Assembly (NCBI GenBank): GCA_043228905.1
Contig: JBHGNT010000004.1
Span: 4,402,001 to 4,466,000 of the forward strand
Origin: Azolla caroliniana
Taxonomy: Eukaryota; Polypodiophyta
Direction: 5' to 3'
DNA: 64,000 nt
Under the pieces are notes generated by a model. The model saw only the letters and a list, made by a program, of their open reading frames with translations, had not been told where the DNA came from and ran no database searches. Below, piece by piece: positions 56,091 through 64,000 of this stretch. The translations under genes were made by a program, and so were the position numbers. Numbering within the stretch: the first letter of the stretch is position 1; each line of letters starts with the position of its first letter.

Positions 56091-58599
56091 TATCAGAGCG
56101 AACAACAAGGGAAATGGAAGAATCATTCGGCGGCATGTTCAAGGTCACCGGCTCCAACTACTCAGTGTGGAAGTCAAAGATGAGGGCTATGTTGGTGGTT
56201 AAAGATCTTTGGTTGTCGGTTTAGTTCGGGGACAAGAGACCGGATAAGATTGACGCCACAGTGTGGGAGGTGATGCACATGAAGACGATGGCATACATCC
56301 GGTGCTTCATCGACATGAGCCTGTACAACAACTTCAATGAAGAGAGCAAGGGTCATGAACTCTGAGAGAAGATCGACATGATGTTCAAGAACAAGAATGT
56401 TGTCAATCGGGTTTCGGTATTCCGGAAGCTAGTGAGGCTCCTGTACCAAGACGGCTCCAGTATGGCGGAGCACATGAATGCCTTCTAGGGACTGATCCAC
56501 CAGGCAACCTCGTTGGAAGTACCTCTTGCCGATGAGATACTCGCATTGCTCCTGCTCGGTTCCCTCCCGGATAGCTGGGAAACATTAGTTGTCACGTTGG
56601 GCAACGCCGGGCCGGAAGGAAAACAATTGTCCCTAGCAAGGGAAAATCAAGCTTGCAAGATGAAGAAGCTCGCCGGAAGGACCGGGAGTCCGGAACCGAT
56701 CCGAAGGCCTTGGTCACGGAACATGACCACAATCAGGGAAGAGGCCGGTATCGGAGTTCCCAAAACTGGGACAAGTCGGGGACGAGGTTGAAGTCAAGGG
56801 GGAGGCCCACTTGCTTCTACTATAGGAAGTCGGGGCACATCTAGAAGAATTGTTGTCATTTCCGGAAAGAGAAAGAAACCAGCAGCACCAATTCGAAGAG
56901 AGTTCAGACCGAAACGGTTTGGACCGGGGAGGCCCGGATCGGAAGGGAACGTCGGCGATCGCGACAAGTGAAGAAGAACTGATGCTCATTACCGAAGAGA
57001 ATGAGTTAAACCTTGTCGGCGATGAGACAAAGTGGGTTGTCGATTCCGGAGCGTCATTCGACCTGACACCGGATCAAAAATGCTTCTCATCCTACTCAAC
57101 CGGTTATCATGGTTGTGTCCAGATGGGGAATGAAGGTACATGCCGAATTATCAGCATAGGAGATGTGTTGTTGACAACATCAACCGGATGCAAATTGCTG
57201 CTGAAAGGATGTTCGGTCAACTAGATGATGAAGGCTACACGGGTAGTATCTAGAACGGAGTTATGAAGTTCAGCAAGGGAAGCTTGATAGTGGCTTAAGC
57301 CTGGAAGGTCAACACACTGTACTTGATGAATGCCCGAATATGCGTGGAAGAAGTGAACGTAGCATCCGACAGTACCGGTGAGCTGTGGCACAAAAGACTA
57401 TGTCACATGAGTGAGAAGGGGATGAAGAGGCTTGCCAAACACAACCTCATTCCGGTGAAGGACATGCAACTTGAGAAGTGCACTGATTTCTTGGACGGCA
57501 AGAAAAACCGAACCTCCTTCTGGTCAAGACCACTGGAGCTGGTGCATACCGATGTGTTTCAAGTGGACATGAAGTCACATGCCAGATCGCAGTACTTTGT
57601 GACGCTCATAGAGGACCACAGCTGGAAGCTGTGGGTCTCACCGTTGAAGACCAAGGCTCATGTACTATCCGTCTTCAAGGAACTCCACGCGAGAGTGGAA
57701 AGAGAAACGGGTCGGAAGTTGAAGGCGGTTCGAGCAGATAATTGAGGAGAATACCGGGGGCAGTTCGAGGAGTACTACCGGTCGAAGGGAATCCAACTCG
57801 AATTTACCGTGCCGAAGATGTCGGAACTAAATGGGCTGGCCGAAAGGATGAACCGGACCATAATGGAGAGAGTCCGGAGCATGCTCGCAGATGCTAAGTT
57901 ACCCAAGACGTTTTGGGCTGAGGCGCTAATGACGACGACCTACGTGATAAACATATCACCCTCAGTACCCTTGGGAGGAGACTCACCTCAGAAAGTATGG
58001 ACTGACAAAGATGTATCTTACCCGCATCTGAAGGTGTTCGGGTGTCTTGCATACGTGCATGTTGCGAAGGACAAGAGAGCAAAGCTGGATCCGAAGTCCC
58101 GACCATGCATATTCCTTGGATACGGCGACGATGAGTTCGATTATCGGGTGTGGGATCTGGTCGACAACAAGGTGTTCCGGAGTCGGGACATAGTCTTCAT
58201 GCAAGACAGGACCATTACCGACTGGGAGTCGGAGAAGATGATGATGAACTCCGGATCATCCAATGAAAACCAGCTTGAGGACACAATAATATACCCAGTT
58301 GAACACCGAATGTTAGGTGGTAACCGGATGACACTCGACGAACCGGCCTGATACAAACAAGAAACCAAACCGACTGAACAACCGGCAGTCAGAGACCGAG
58401 GACGAAGATTTTCCCCCAAAGAGAGAAGAGCACCCTAGAGCACGTGTTGCTAACCGATGAGGGGGAGCCGAAAAGCTTTGAAGAAGCAAAGAGAGACACC
58501 CACAACCGCAAGTGGTTGAGTGCCATGCAGGATGAGATGGATTCCCTGCATGAGAACCACATGTATGAACTGATGAAGTTGCCGAAAGGAAAAAGGGCA
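56091..58599 (+). pseudogene. Copia-2 polyprotein, gag to start of RT, with stops
   Basis: A plus-strand member of the copia-1 family. The primer site CTGGTATCAGAGC (56,092-56,104) precedes an ATG at 56,114 (MEESFGGMFKVTGSNYSVWK). Stops occur at about 56,222, 56,363 and 56,487 in gag and after the zinc knuckle region near 56,840. The protease keeps WVVDSGASF (about 57,035-57,060). Integrase has LWHKRLCHMS, HTDV and RADN-stop-GEYRG, so the frame breaks at the second catalytic Asp, then continues through GLAERMNRTI. The acidic linker and the start of RT follow to LPKGKRA at 58,599, where copia-3 is inserted. The rest lies beyond the window. Confidence 0.88.
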
Positions 58600-58684
58600 T
58601 GTTGTAGACAAGGTCGTCTTTGCGGAAGATCAAGAAGCATTCGATTCCTGTTGAATACCTGCGTATGACAGAATCTAGGTCGTT

Positions 58685-58718
<34 letters not shown>

Positions 58719-58894
58719 ACAAAAGACTCTTTATTTCATAAAGCAAATAATACAACAACCAACAACAACTTATGAAAAGGTTACAAGGTCACTATATATA
58801 GTGACCGACTTAGGGAAACTACCCTTTATGCTAATTACAAGAATGGCCAAAACGGGATAGTGTGAATACGTCCATTATACACATGTATTCGACA
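58600..58894 (-). repeat. 3' LTR of copia-3
   Basis: A 295-bp LTR with TG and CA ends. On the minus strand it starts TGTCGAATACATG right after a polypurine tract (ACGGGGGAG) and ends CTACAACA. It contains a TATATATA-bearing palindrome (58,792-58,804), AATAAA on the minus strand (near 58,730) and a (GA)n tract (58,689-58,716). The copia-2 bases GGGCA (58,595-58,599) should form the target duplication, whose second copy lies outside the window. Confidence 0.93.
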
Positions 58895-59087
58895 CTCCCC
58901 CGTAATGGGCGTATACATGGGTTATCTAAGATTACAGGTATAGACTTAGGTTCTCGGACATATCAGCTTTGTTCGAGTCGGCAGGGTCCGAAGGCAGAAG
59001 ACCGAACTGGTCGGGTCGGAACAGTTGAAGCCGATCATTAAGGAACTGATGTCGGTTGTCGGGAACCATCCTGCTCTGTGTCCGGCT

Positions 59088-62000
59088 CTAACCGGACTGG
59101 TTTGTCGTTACGCCCATCTGATGCCGAAGAGACCGAAAACGGTCTGCCGAAAGACACTTGGTCATTCCATCTGCGACATTGTCGGTTGTGGATATTTTCT
59201 CTAGACCGATTTTCCCTGAAATGATGCAGTCCCGAACGAAGTGATATCGAACGTCGATATGTTTGGAGGCGTTATGGTGAACCGGATTTTTCGACAGGGC
59301 AACAGCACCTTGACTGTCGCTGTAGACAACTGGAGCCGAGTCATGGTCGACTTGTCGAAACGTGTGCGCCAGCCGACCGAGCCACAAAGCTTCTTTTGCT
59401 GCGTCGGACGCAGCTACATATTCTGCTTCGGTCGTTGAGGTCGCTGTGCACTCCTGAAGTTTCGACTTCCACGAGATTGCTCCATTGCCGAATTTGAAGC
59501 AGTATCCGGTTGTTGATTTCCGACTGTCTATACAGCCGGCGAAGTCCGAGTCGGTGTAACCGACTACGCCTGAGGTTCGGTTCGGACCGAAAAGAATGCC
59601 GTGGTCTTTTGTGCCAGCCAGATATCTGAACACATGCTTGACTGCGTTCCAATGCGATCGGCCGGGATTGTGCATAAATCTGCTAACGACTCCTACGGCG
59701 TGAGAAATATCAGGCCGTGTCGCGACCATCAGGTACATAAGGGAGCCGACTGCCGGTGCATACGGTACCGACTTCATATCTTCCCCCTCCGGACCGGATG
59801 TCGGGCAGTCTCGCTGAGAGAGCCGAAGATTCATAGGGAGCGGGGTTGAAGCAGATTTGGCTGATTGCATGTTGAAGCGTTCTAAGACACGTCGGATATA
59901 GTCGGTCTGAGACAGAAAAAGATGTCGTTTATCGCGATGCCGACTAATCTTCATGCCGAGTATGTGTCGTGCCGGACCGAGGTCCTTCATGGCAAACTTC
60001 AACCGCAGTTGCCGAATGAGATCGGCAAGTTCGCCCGCGTGGCGTCCAGAAATTAGCATGTCGTCCACATAAATGATGAGGAAGATGGGTGATCCATCTT
60101 GAGCTGTGTTGGTGAAAAGACAATGGTCCTCATCGCTTTTTGAGAAGCCGATCGATTGGATGAAGTCGTCGAACTTCTTGTACCATTGTCGCGGTGCCTG
60201 TTTGAGGCCGTATAGACTCTTCCTGAGTCGGCAGACTAGATGTTCTTGGCCAGTCGCCACGAAGCCTTTTGGCTGCTCCATATAAATTTCCTCGTCAAGA
60301 TCACCATGGAGGAAGGCTGTTTTGACATCTAGCTGAATCAGCTCCAAGTTGTCGGCTGCCACTACGCCGAGTAGGAAACGAAGGGTTGTCATTTTCACCA
60401 CTGGTGAAAAAATCTCGTCGAAGTCGACTCCATATTCTTGTCGGAAGCCCTTCGCAACTAATCTGGCCTTGTACTTTGGGGTGGTCGAATCAGACGTCTC
60501 TTTTAGTCGATAAACCCACTTGCAAGGAAGAGCACGTCGGTTCCTAGGTAATTCGACCAGATCCCAAGTCTTGTTTGCCCGAATGGAGTGCATTTCCGAC
60601 TCCATCGCCAGATGCCAGGTGGCTGAATCGACAGATGTCGATGCTTCTTCGTAAGACGTCGGTTCGCCGGCGTCGGTGAAGAAAATTCCAGGAGAATACC
60701 TCTCCGGAGGTTGCGACAGTCTCTCGGATCGTCGAGGTATGATTGGACTGGTCGCATCGGGTATCGAGGTCGGATGGTCCGAAAGCGGATTGTTCTGCTG
60801 TGCCGAGTCGGGGTTGTCCGAGTCGGTAGTGTAAGATTCAGCTACCCGTGAAGCTGACCGTGTGTTAAGAGCGGGGCCTTCTTGAAGGGTCGGCACATCG
60901 GAAAATGTTACCCTTCGGACTTCGATCGGTTTTTCGACTGATGGATTCATAGCCGACTCGTTGAACACAACGTCCGAACTTCGGACGATTTGTCTGCGTT
61001 CGGGGTCCCAGAGTCGGTATCCCATTTCGCCGTCGGATCCATATCCGAGGAAAATGCATTTCCTGGACCGAGGTGCAAGTTTTCGGCGATCATCTTTCGG
61101 AATAAGGGCGTACGCCTCGCATCCGAAGATCCTCAGCTTGTCGTAATTCGGCTTACTGCCGATCCATAGTTCCTGAGGAATTTGAAGTCCTAGAGGTCTA
61201 CTTGGCGACATATTGATTATGTGTACTGCCGTGAGTAGAGCCTCTGCCCAGAAGCCATCCGACAGTCCGGAGTGTTGGAGCATGGAAACTGTTCGTTCTT
61301 GGATTGTCCGATTCATGCGTTCGGCAATCCCGTTTTGCTCCGGACTGTGTGGTGCCGTAAATTCACGTCGGATGCCGCGTTGTCGGCAGAATTTGACGAA
61401 TTCTTCGGATTTAAACTCTCCCCCATTGTCTGTCCGAAAGCATTTCAGCTTTCGGTCGGTTTGATTTTCTACCATAGCGAGCCAATCGGTGAAGATCGAG
61501 AAGACCCGATCTTTGGTGCGAATTGGATAAGCCCACACCTTTCGAGTCGAATCGTCAATAAAAGTGACGAAGTAAGAGGCACCGCCGAGAGACTGATGCG
61601 GCATTGGGCCACAGACGTCCGAGTGGACCAAATCGAGGGGTCTCGTTTCTCTTGGTGCTGATGTCGGGTGTGATGCGGCTGCTTGTTTGCCATACTGGCA
61701 ATGCTCGCAAAATTGATGGTCCGAGAAGGAGAGTTTGGGGATGTATCCGGCTCTAGATAGGTGCGTGATGCCGGCCTTGCTGAGGTGTCCTAATCTTCGG
61801 TGCCATAGTGATGATACAGGGATATCCACCAAAAACAGGTTACCCTCTCTGAGCGTAACATGTAACGGATACAGAGAGTGTATCTTGGGTCCTCTAGCAA
61901 GCAGGAGGTTCCCCCTGTGGAGTGTCCACCCTCCCGAAGAAAAACCGGCACGAATGCCGTCTTCATCTAGTTGTCCGACTGAGATCAATGGCCTTGTGAG

Positions 62001-63104
62001 CTCGGGTACATGTCGGACATTGTGAAGTACAAGTGTAGAGCCACCTGCAAGGTTGAGCTCTACTGTGCCGATTCCGATGATGTCACAGTGTTGCGAGTTG
62101 CCGACCCGAACTGAGTCGGAGTGACGGATCGTATATTGCCGAAATTGAGATCGATGAGGAGTCACGTGAAATGACGCGCCCGAATCTAAGAGCCATGTGC
62201 TCGATTCTTCAGTCGTGAGCAGAACTTCTGATCCGACTGGATTTTCGATTGATAGTATATTCGGGTCGTCCGGTAGTACATCAGCTGAGAAGCTGACGTA
62301 ATTGATCTCCTCATGCCGGCCACTCTTCTTGTTGTTCTTGTTCTTGAGTGAGCGGCAGTCGGCTTTGATGTGTCCGGGTTTCTTGCAATAGTTGCAGATT
62401 CGGTTATCCCGTGACTGGCTCCGTCTTCGCTGATTGTTCGGCGGCCGTGAGGAATCTCTTCCTCGTATGTTCGATCGGTCTGTCGAACCTTGTACTACGT
62501 AAGCGTCGTCTGTTGAGTCTTTGGCGAAAGACTTTCTCCGAGCTGCTTCGGTCAGGATTGCGCTCGTGACTTCGGAGTATTTAACAGCCGTGGTTGACGC
62601 GTTGCACACGGTTGTGACGAAAGTTTCCCATGATGAGGGAAGGCTGCTCATGAGTATCATTGCTCTGAGTTCATCCTCGATTGCCGTCCCCTGTGACGAG
62701 ATTTGGGAGCTTATGCTTTCGTACTCATTGAGGTGTGCTTGAACCGAATCGGATTCTTTCATCCGCAAGTTGTAGAGGCGCCGGATCAGAAACATCTTCG
62801 TTGCGGCGACCTTCTTTTCGTAAGTGTCCGACAGTGTTTTCCACAGTTCGAATGCTGTCGTACACGATTGCACCGTAAAGTATACCGATTCCGATAGGTG
62901 CATCCGAATCGTGGCGCGGACGATTCTGTCCAGCTTCTGCCACTCAATTGGTTTGTATCCTTCTGGAGGTTCTTCATTTTCGATGGGATCGATTTGCCCC
63001 TTGACTATGAGATAGTCCTGCATTTGCTCCTTCCAGAAGTTGAAGTTCGATCCATCGAACTTTCGTAGACTCATCTCTGACGAGCCGGATGTTGATGCCA
63101 TCAA
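59088..63104 (-). CDS. Ty1/copia gag-pol polyprotein
   Basis: An uninterrupted 1,338-residue polyprotein of Tnt1-like layout. Gag (UBN2-type) covers about 10-200, with a zinc knuckle at C237, C240, H245 and C250. The protease has DSG at 307-309. The pre-integrase and integrase zinc site is H435, H440, C466 and C469. The integrase core has D496, D559 and E595, with 35 residues between the last two. Reverse transcriptase spans about 840-1080, with QLDVKTAFLHG near 923 and YVDD at 1012-1015. RNase H runs from GYTDSDFAG near 1182 to ADGMTK near 1311. All catalytic residues are present. It makes virus-like particles and integrates cDNA copies. The start ATG at 63,104 follows a leader of about 650 bp after the primer site. 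Confidence 0.95.
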   Translation of the reverse strand: MMASTSGSSEMSLRKFDGSNFNFWKEQMQDYLIVKGQIDPIENEEPPEGYKPIEWQKLDRIVRATIRMHLSESVYFTVQSCTTAFELWKTLSDTYEKKVAATKMFLIRRLYNLRMKESDSVQAHLNEYESISSQISSQGTAIEDELRAMILMSSLPSSWETFVTTVCNASTTAVKYSEVTSAILTEAARRKSFAKDSTDDAYVVQGSTDRSNIRGRDSSRPPNNQRRRSQSRDNRICNYCKKPGHIKADCRSLKNKNNKKSGRHEEINYVSFSADVLPDDPNILSIENPVGSEVLLTTEESSTWLLDSGASFHVTPHRSQFRQYTIRHSDSVRVGNSQHCDIIGIGTVELNLAGGSTLVLHNVRHVPELTRPLISVGQLDEDGIRAGFSSGGWTLHRGNLLLARGPKIHSLYPLHVTLREGNLFLVDIPVSSLWHRRLGHLSKAGITHLSRAGYIPKLSFSDHQFCEHCQYGKQAAASHPTSAPRETRPLDLVHSDVCGPMPHQSLGGASYFVTFIDDSTRKVWAYPIRTKDRVFSIFTDWLAMVENQTDRKLKCFRTDNGGEFKSEEFVKFCRQRGIRREFTAPHSPEQNGIAERMNRTIQERTVSMLQHSGLSDGFWAEALLTAVHIINMSPSRPLGLQIPQELWIGSKPNYDKLRIFGCEAYALIPKDDRRKLAPRSRKCIFLGYGSDGEMGYRLWDPERRQIVRSSDVVFNESAMNPSVEKPIEVRRVTFSDVPTLQEGPALNTRSASRVAESYTTDSDNPDSAQQNNPLSDHPTSIPDATSPIIPRRSERLSQPPERYSPGIFFTDAGEPTSYEEASTSVDSATWHLAMESEMHSIRANKTWDLVELPRNRRALPCKWVYRLKETSDSTTPKYKARLVAKGFRQEYGVDFDEIFSPVVKMTTLRFLLGVVAADNLELIQLDVKTAFLHGDLDEEIYMEQPKGFVATGQEHLVCRLRKSLYGLKQAPRQWYKKFDDFIQSIGFSKSDEDHCLFTNTAQDGSPIFLIIYVDDMLISGRHAGELADLIRQLRLKFAMKDLGPARHILGMKISRHRDKRHLFLSQTDYIRRVLERFNMQSAKSASTPLPMNLRLSQRDCPTSGPEGEDMKSVPYAPAVGSLMYLMVATRPDISHAVGVVSRFMHNPGRSHWNAVKHVFRYLAGTKDHGILFGPNRTSGVVGYTDSDFAGCIDSRKSTTGYCFKFGNGAISWKSKLQECTATSTTEAEYVAASDAAKEALWLGRLAHTFRQVDHDSAPVVYSDSQGAVALSKNPVHHNASKHIDVRYHFVRDCIISGKIGLEKISTTDNVADGMTKCLSADRFRSLRHQMGVTTNQSG

Positions 63105-63754
63105 ATTCGGTTTTGGTTGACGAAGCTCGGTTCGGAGTTGACTACGAACCTTGTTGGAGTGCAGCCGGTTGGCTCACCCGATATCGTTCTAGTCGGATTT
63201 GAACCCGAGTCGGTTCGGCTTCGGAACTTGCTCGAATTGACTCCGGTAGCTTGAGGGACAGAACCGACTGGTCTTCCCGAATGTTGCCGAGTCGAAGTGA
63301 GCCCGGTTCGCTTCGGATATATATACCGAATACCGATTATTGAAACCGATTATCTGGACCGATTCGGCTTCGGGTGACTGCAGCGACGAGAGAGATGGAT
63401 CCAACTGATCCTCTCGAATGTCTATCAGCCGGATGAAGCACGAATTTGGGGTTGTTGTCTTGAGATCGATCTGCACCGAGTGGTTACAACGAGCGGCGTT
63501 TGATTACCTCTTCGGATGCCGTTTAACCGGGTGGAGCACGATCGTGTCAATGTTGCACAAGGGGATTTCACCTCGAGCGGTTACGATCACAAGGAACGGA
63601 GTACAACCTGCTGGCTTACTCCAAGCAAAGATGATCTAACGCGATGAGATGCAAACCTGGTTTTTCTTCTTCTTCTCTCTTCTTCGAATGACGCAGGAAA
63701 CCGAATGCTGAGACGACGGCCGACAGCGGATTGAAGGACCGACTACTGTGCAGG
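63105..63754 (-). other. Leader of copia-3
   Basis: Untranslated leader between the primer site and the polyprotein ATG, long for this element type. CCGATT-, TCGG- and GAACC-type words recur; no other gene is seen. Confidence 0.7.
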
Positions 63755-63765
63755 CTCTGATACCA
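63755..63765 (-). other. Primer binding site of copia-3
   Basis: On the minus strand it reads TGGTATCAGAG, complementary to the 3' end region of initiator tRNA-Met, two bases inside the 5' LTR. Confidence 0.9.
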
Positions 63766-63767
63766 GA

Positions 63768-63852
63768 TGTTGTAGACAAGGTCGTCTTTGCGGAAGATCA
63801 AGAAGCATTCGATTCCTGTTGAATACCTGCGTATGACAGAATCTAGGTCGTT

Positions 63853-63886
<34 letters not shown>

Positions 63887-64000
63887 ACAAAAGACTCTTT
63901 ATTTCATAAAGCAAATAATACAACAACCAACAACAACTTATGAAAAGGTTACAAGGTCACTATATATAGTGACCGACTTAGGGCAACTACCCTTTATGCT
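63768..64000 (-). repeat. 5' LTR of copia-3, partial
   Basis: The first 233 bp match 58,600-58,832 with one visible difference; the remaining roughly 62 bp lie beyond the window. It contains the TATA-bearing palindrome and so the likely promoter. Confidence 0.93.

Larger units (their letters stand above)
58600..64000 (-). mobile_element. Copia-3: intact Ty1/copia retrotransposon, partial at window edge
   Basis: The element consists of the 3' LTR (58,600-58,894), polypurine tract (58,895-58,904), polyprotein (59,088-63,104), leader, primer site and 5' LTR (63,768 onward, cut by the window end). The two LTRs differ at one base in the 233 bp available. One uninterrupted frame and near-identical LTRs indicate a recent insertion, possibly still active. 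Confidence 0.93.

Noticed and set aside
58313-58720. Minus-strand frame of 135 residues starting MPLSLSLSL
   Set aside because: It starts in the copia-3 LTR GA tract and continues antisense to copia-2.

Overview
The window looks like nuclear DNA of a land plant with a large, repeat-rich genome. The evidence is a plant-type tRNA-Ser gene, plant L1-type LINEs, Tnt1-like Ty1/copia elements with an initiator-Met tRNA primer site, and GT-AG introns. A DUF7869-type protein and a prokaryote-like DNA amino-methyltransferase would fit a seedless plant such as a fern, moss or lycophyte, but the species is not determined. No ordinary host protein gene was recognised; almost every coding stretch belongs to a mobile element.

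Bases 1 to about 30,150 are a satellite-like array built on tRNA-Ser(AGA), all copies on the minus strand. I count 30 full-length 80-bp copies: six identical to one another, five with one or two changes, and nineteen more decayed. Half-copies lie between them. The left 6 kb has a higher-order unit of about 1.25 kb with two full tRNAs, a truncated 3' half, a 5'-half fragment and (GA)n tracts. The array is broken by non-LTR retrotransposons: a LINE piece (6011-6935), an intact two-ORF LINE (8231-12776) abutting a truncated relative (12,830-14,285), a plus-strand L1-like LINE (16,645-19,550) abutting a minus-strand LINE (19,575-21,728), and an L1-like fragment (30,188-31,465). Most LINE ends lie exactly in GA/TC tracts.

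From about 31,460 the window is nested transposons. A minus-strand copia element (copia-1) is split: its 3' part is at 31,460-33,050 and its 5' part at 53,345-55,620. Between them is a segment of about 20.3 kb bounded by near-identical 29-bp inverted repeats (33,053-33,081 and 53,313-53,341) and a possible GCT target duplication. Its left arm carries a DUF7869-type gene (36,194 to 33,443, minus). Its right arm carries a decayed, intron-containing DNA amino-methyltransferase gene (49,460-51,491, plus). The middle is AT-rich tandem repeats, acidic repeat-coding fragments and two clusters of a palindromic GTATCGAGTTC repeat. I read this as one large DNA transposon, or a nest of them, that carried a DNA methyltransferase.

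Head to head with copia-1 lies copia-2 (same family, plus strand, 55,620-58,599, several stops). It is interrupted by copia-3 (58,600 to beyond the window, minus), an intact 1,338-residue Ty1/copia polyprotein element whose two LTRs differ at one base over the 233 bp that can be compared, so it inserted recently. Inferred order: tRNA array, then LINEs, then copia-1 in a LINE, then the 20-kb element in copia-1; separately copia-3 in copia-2.
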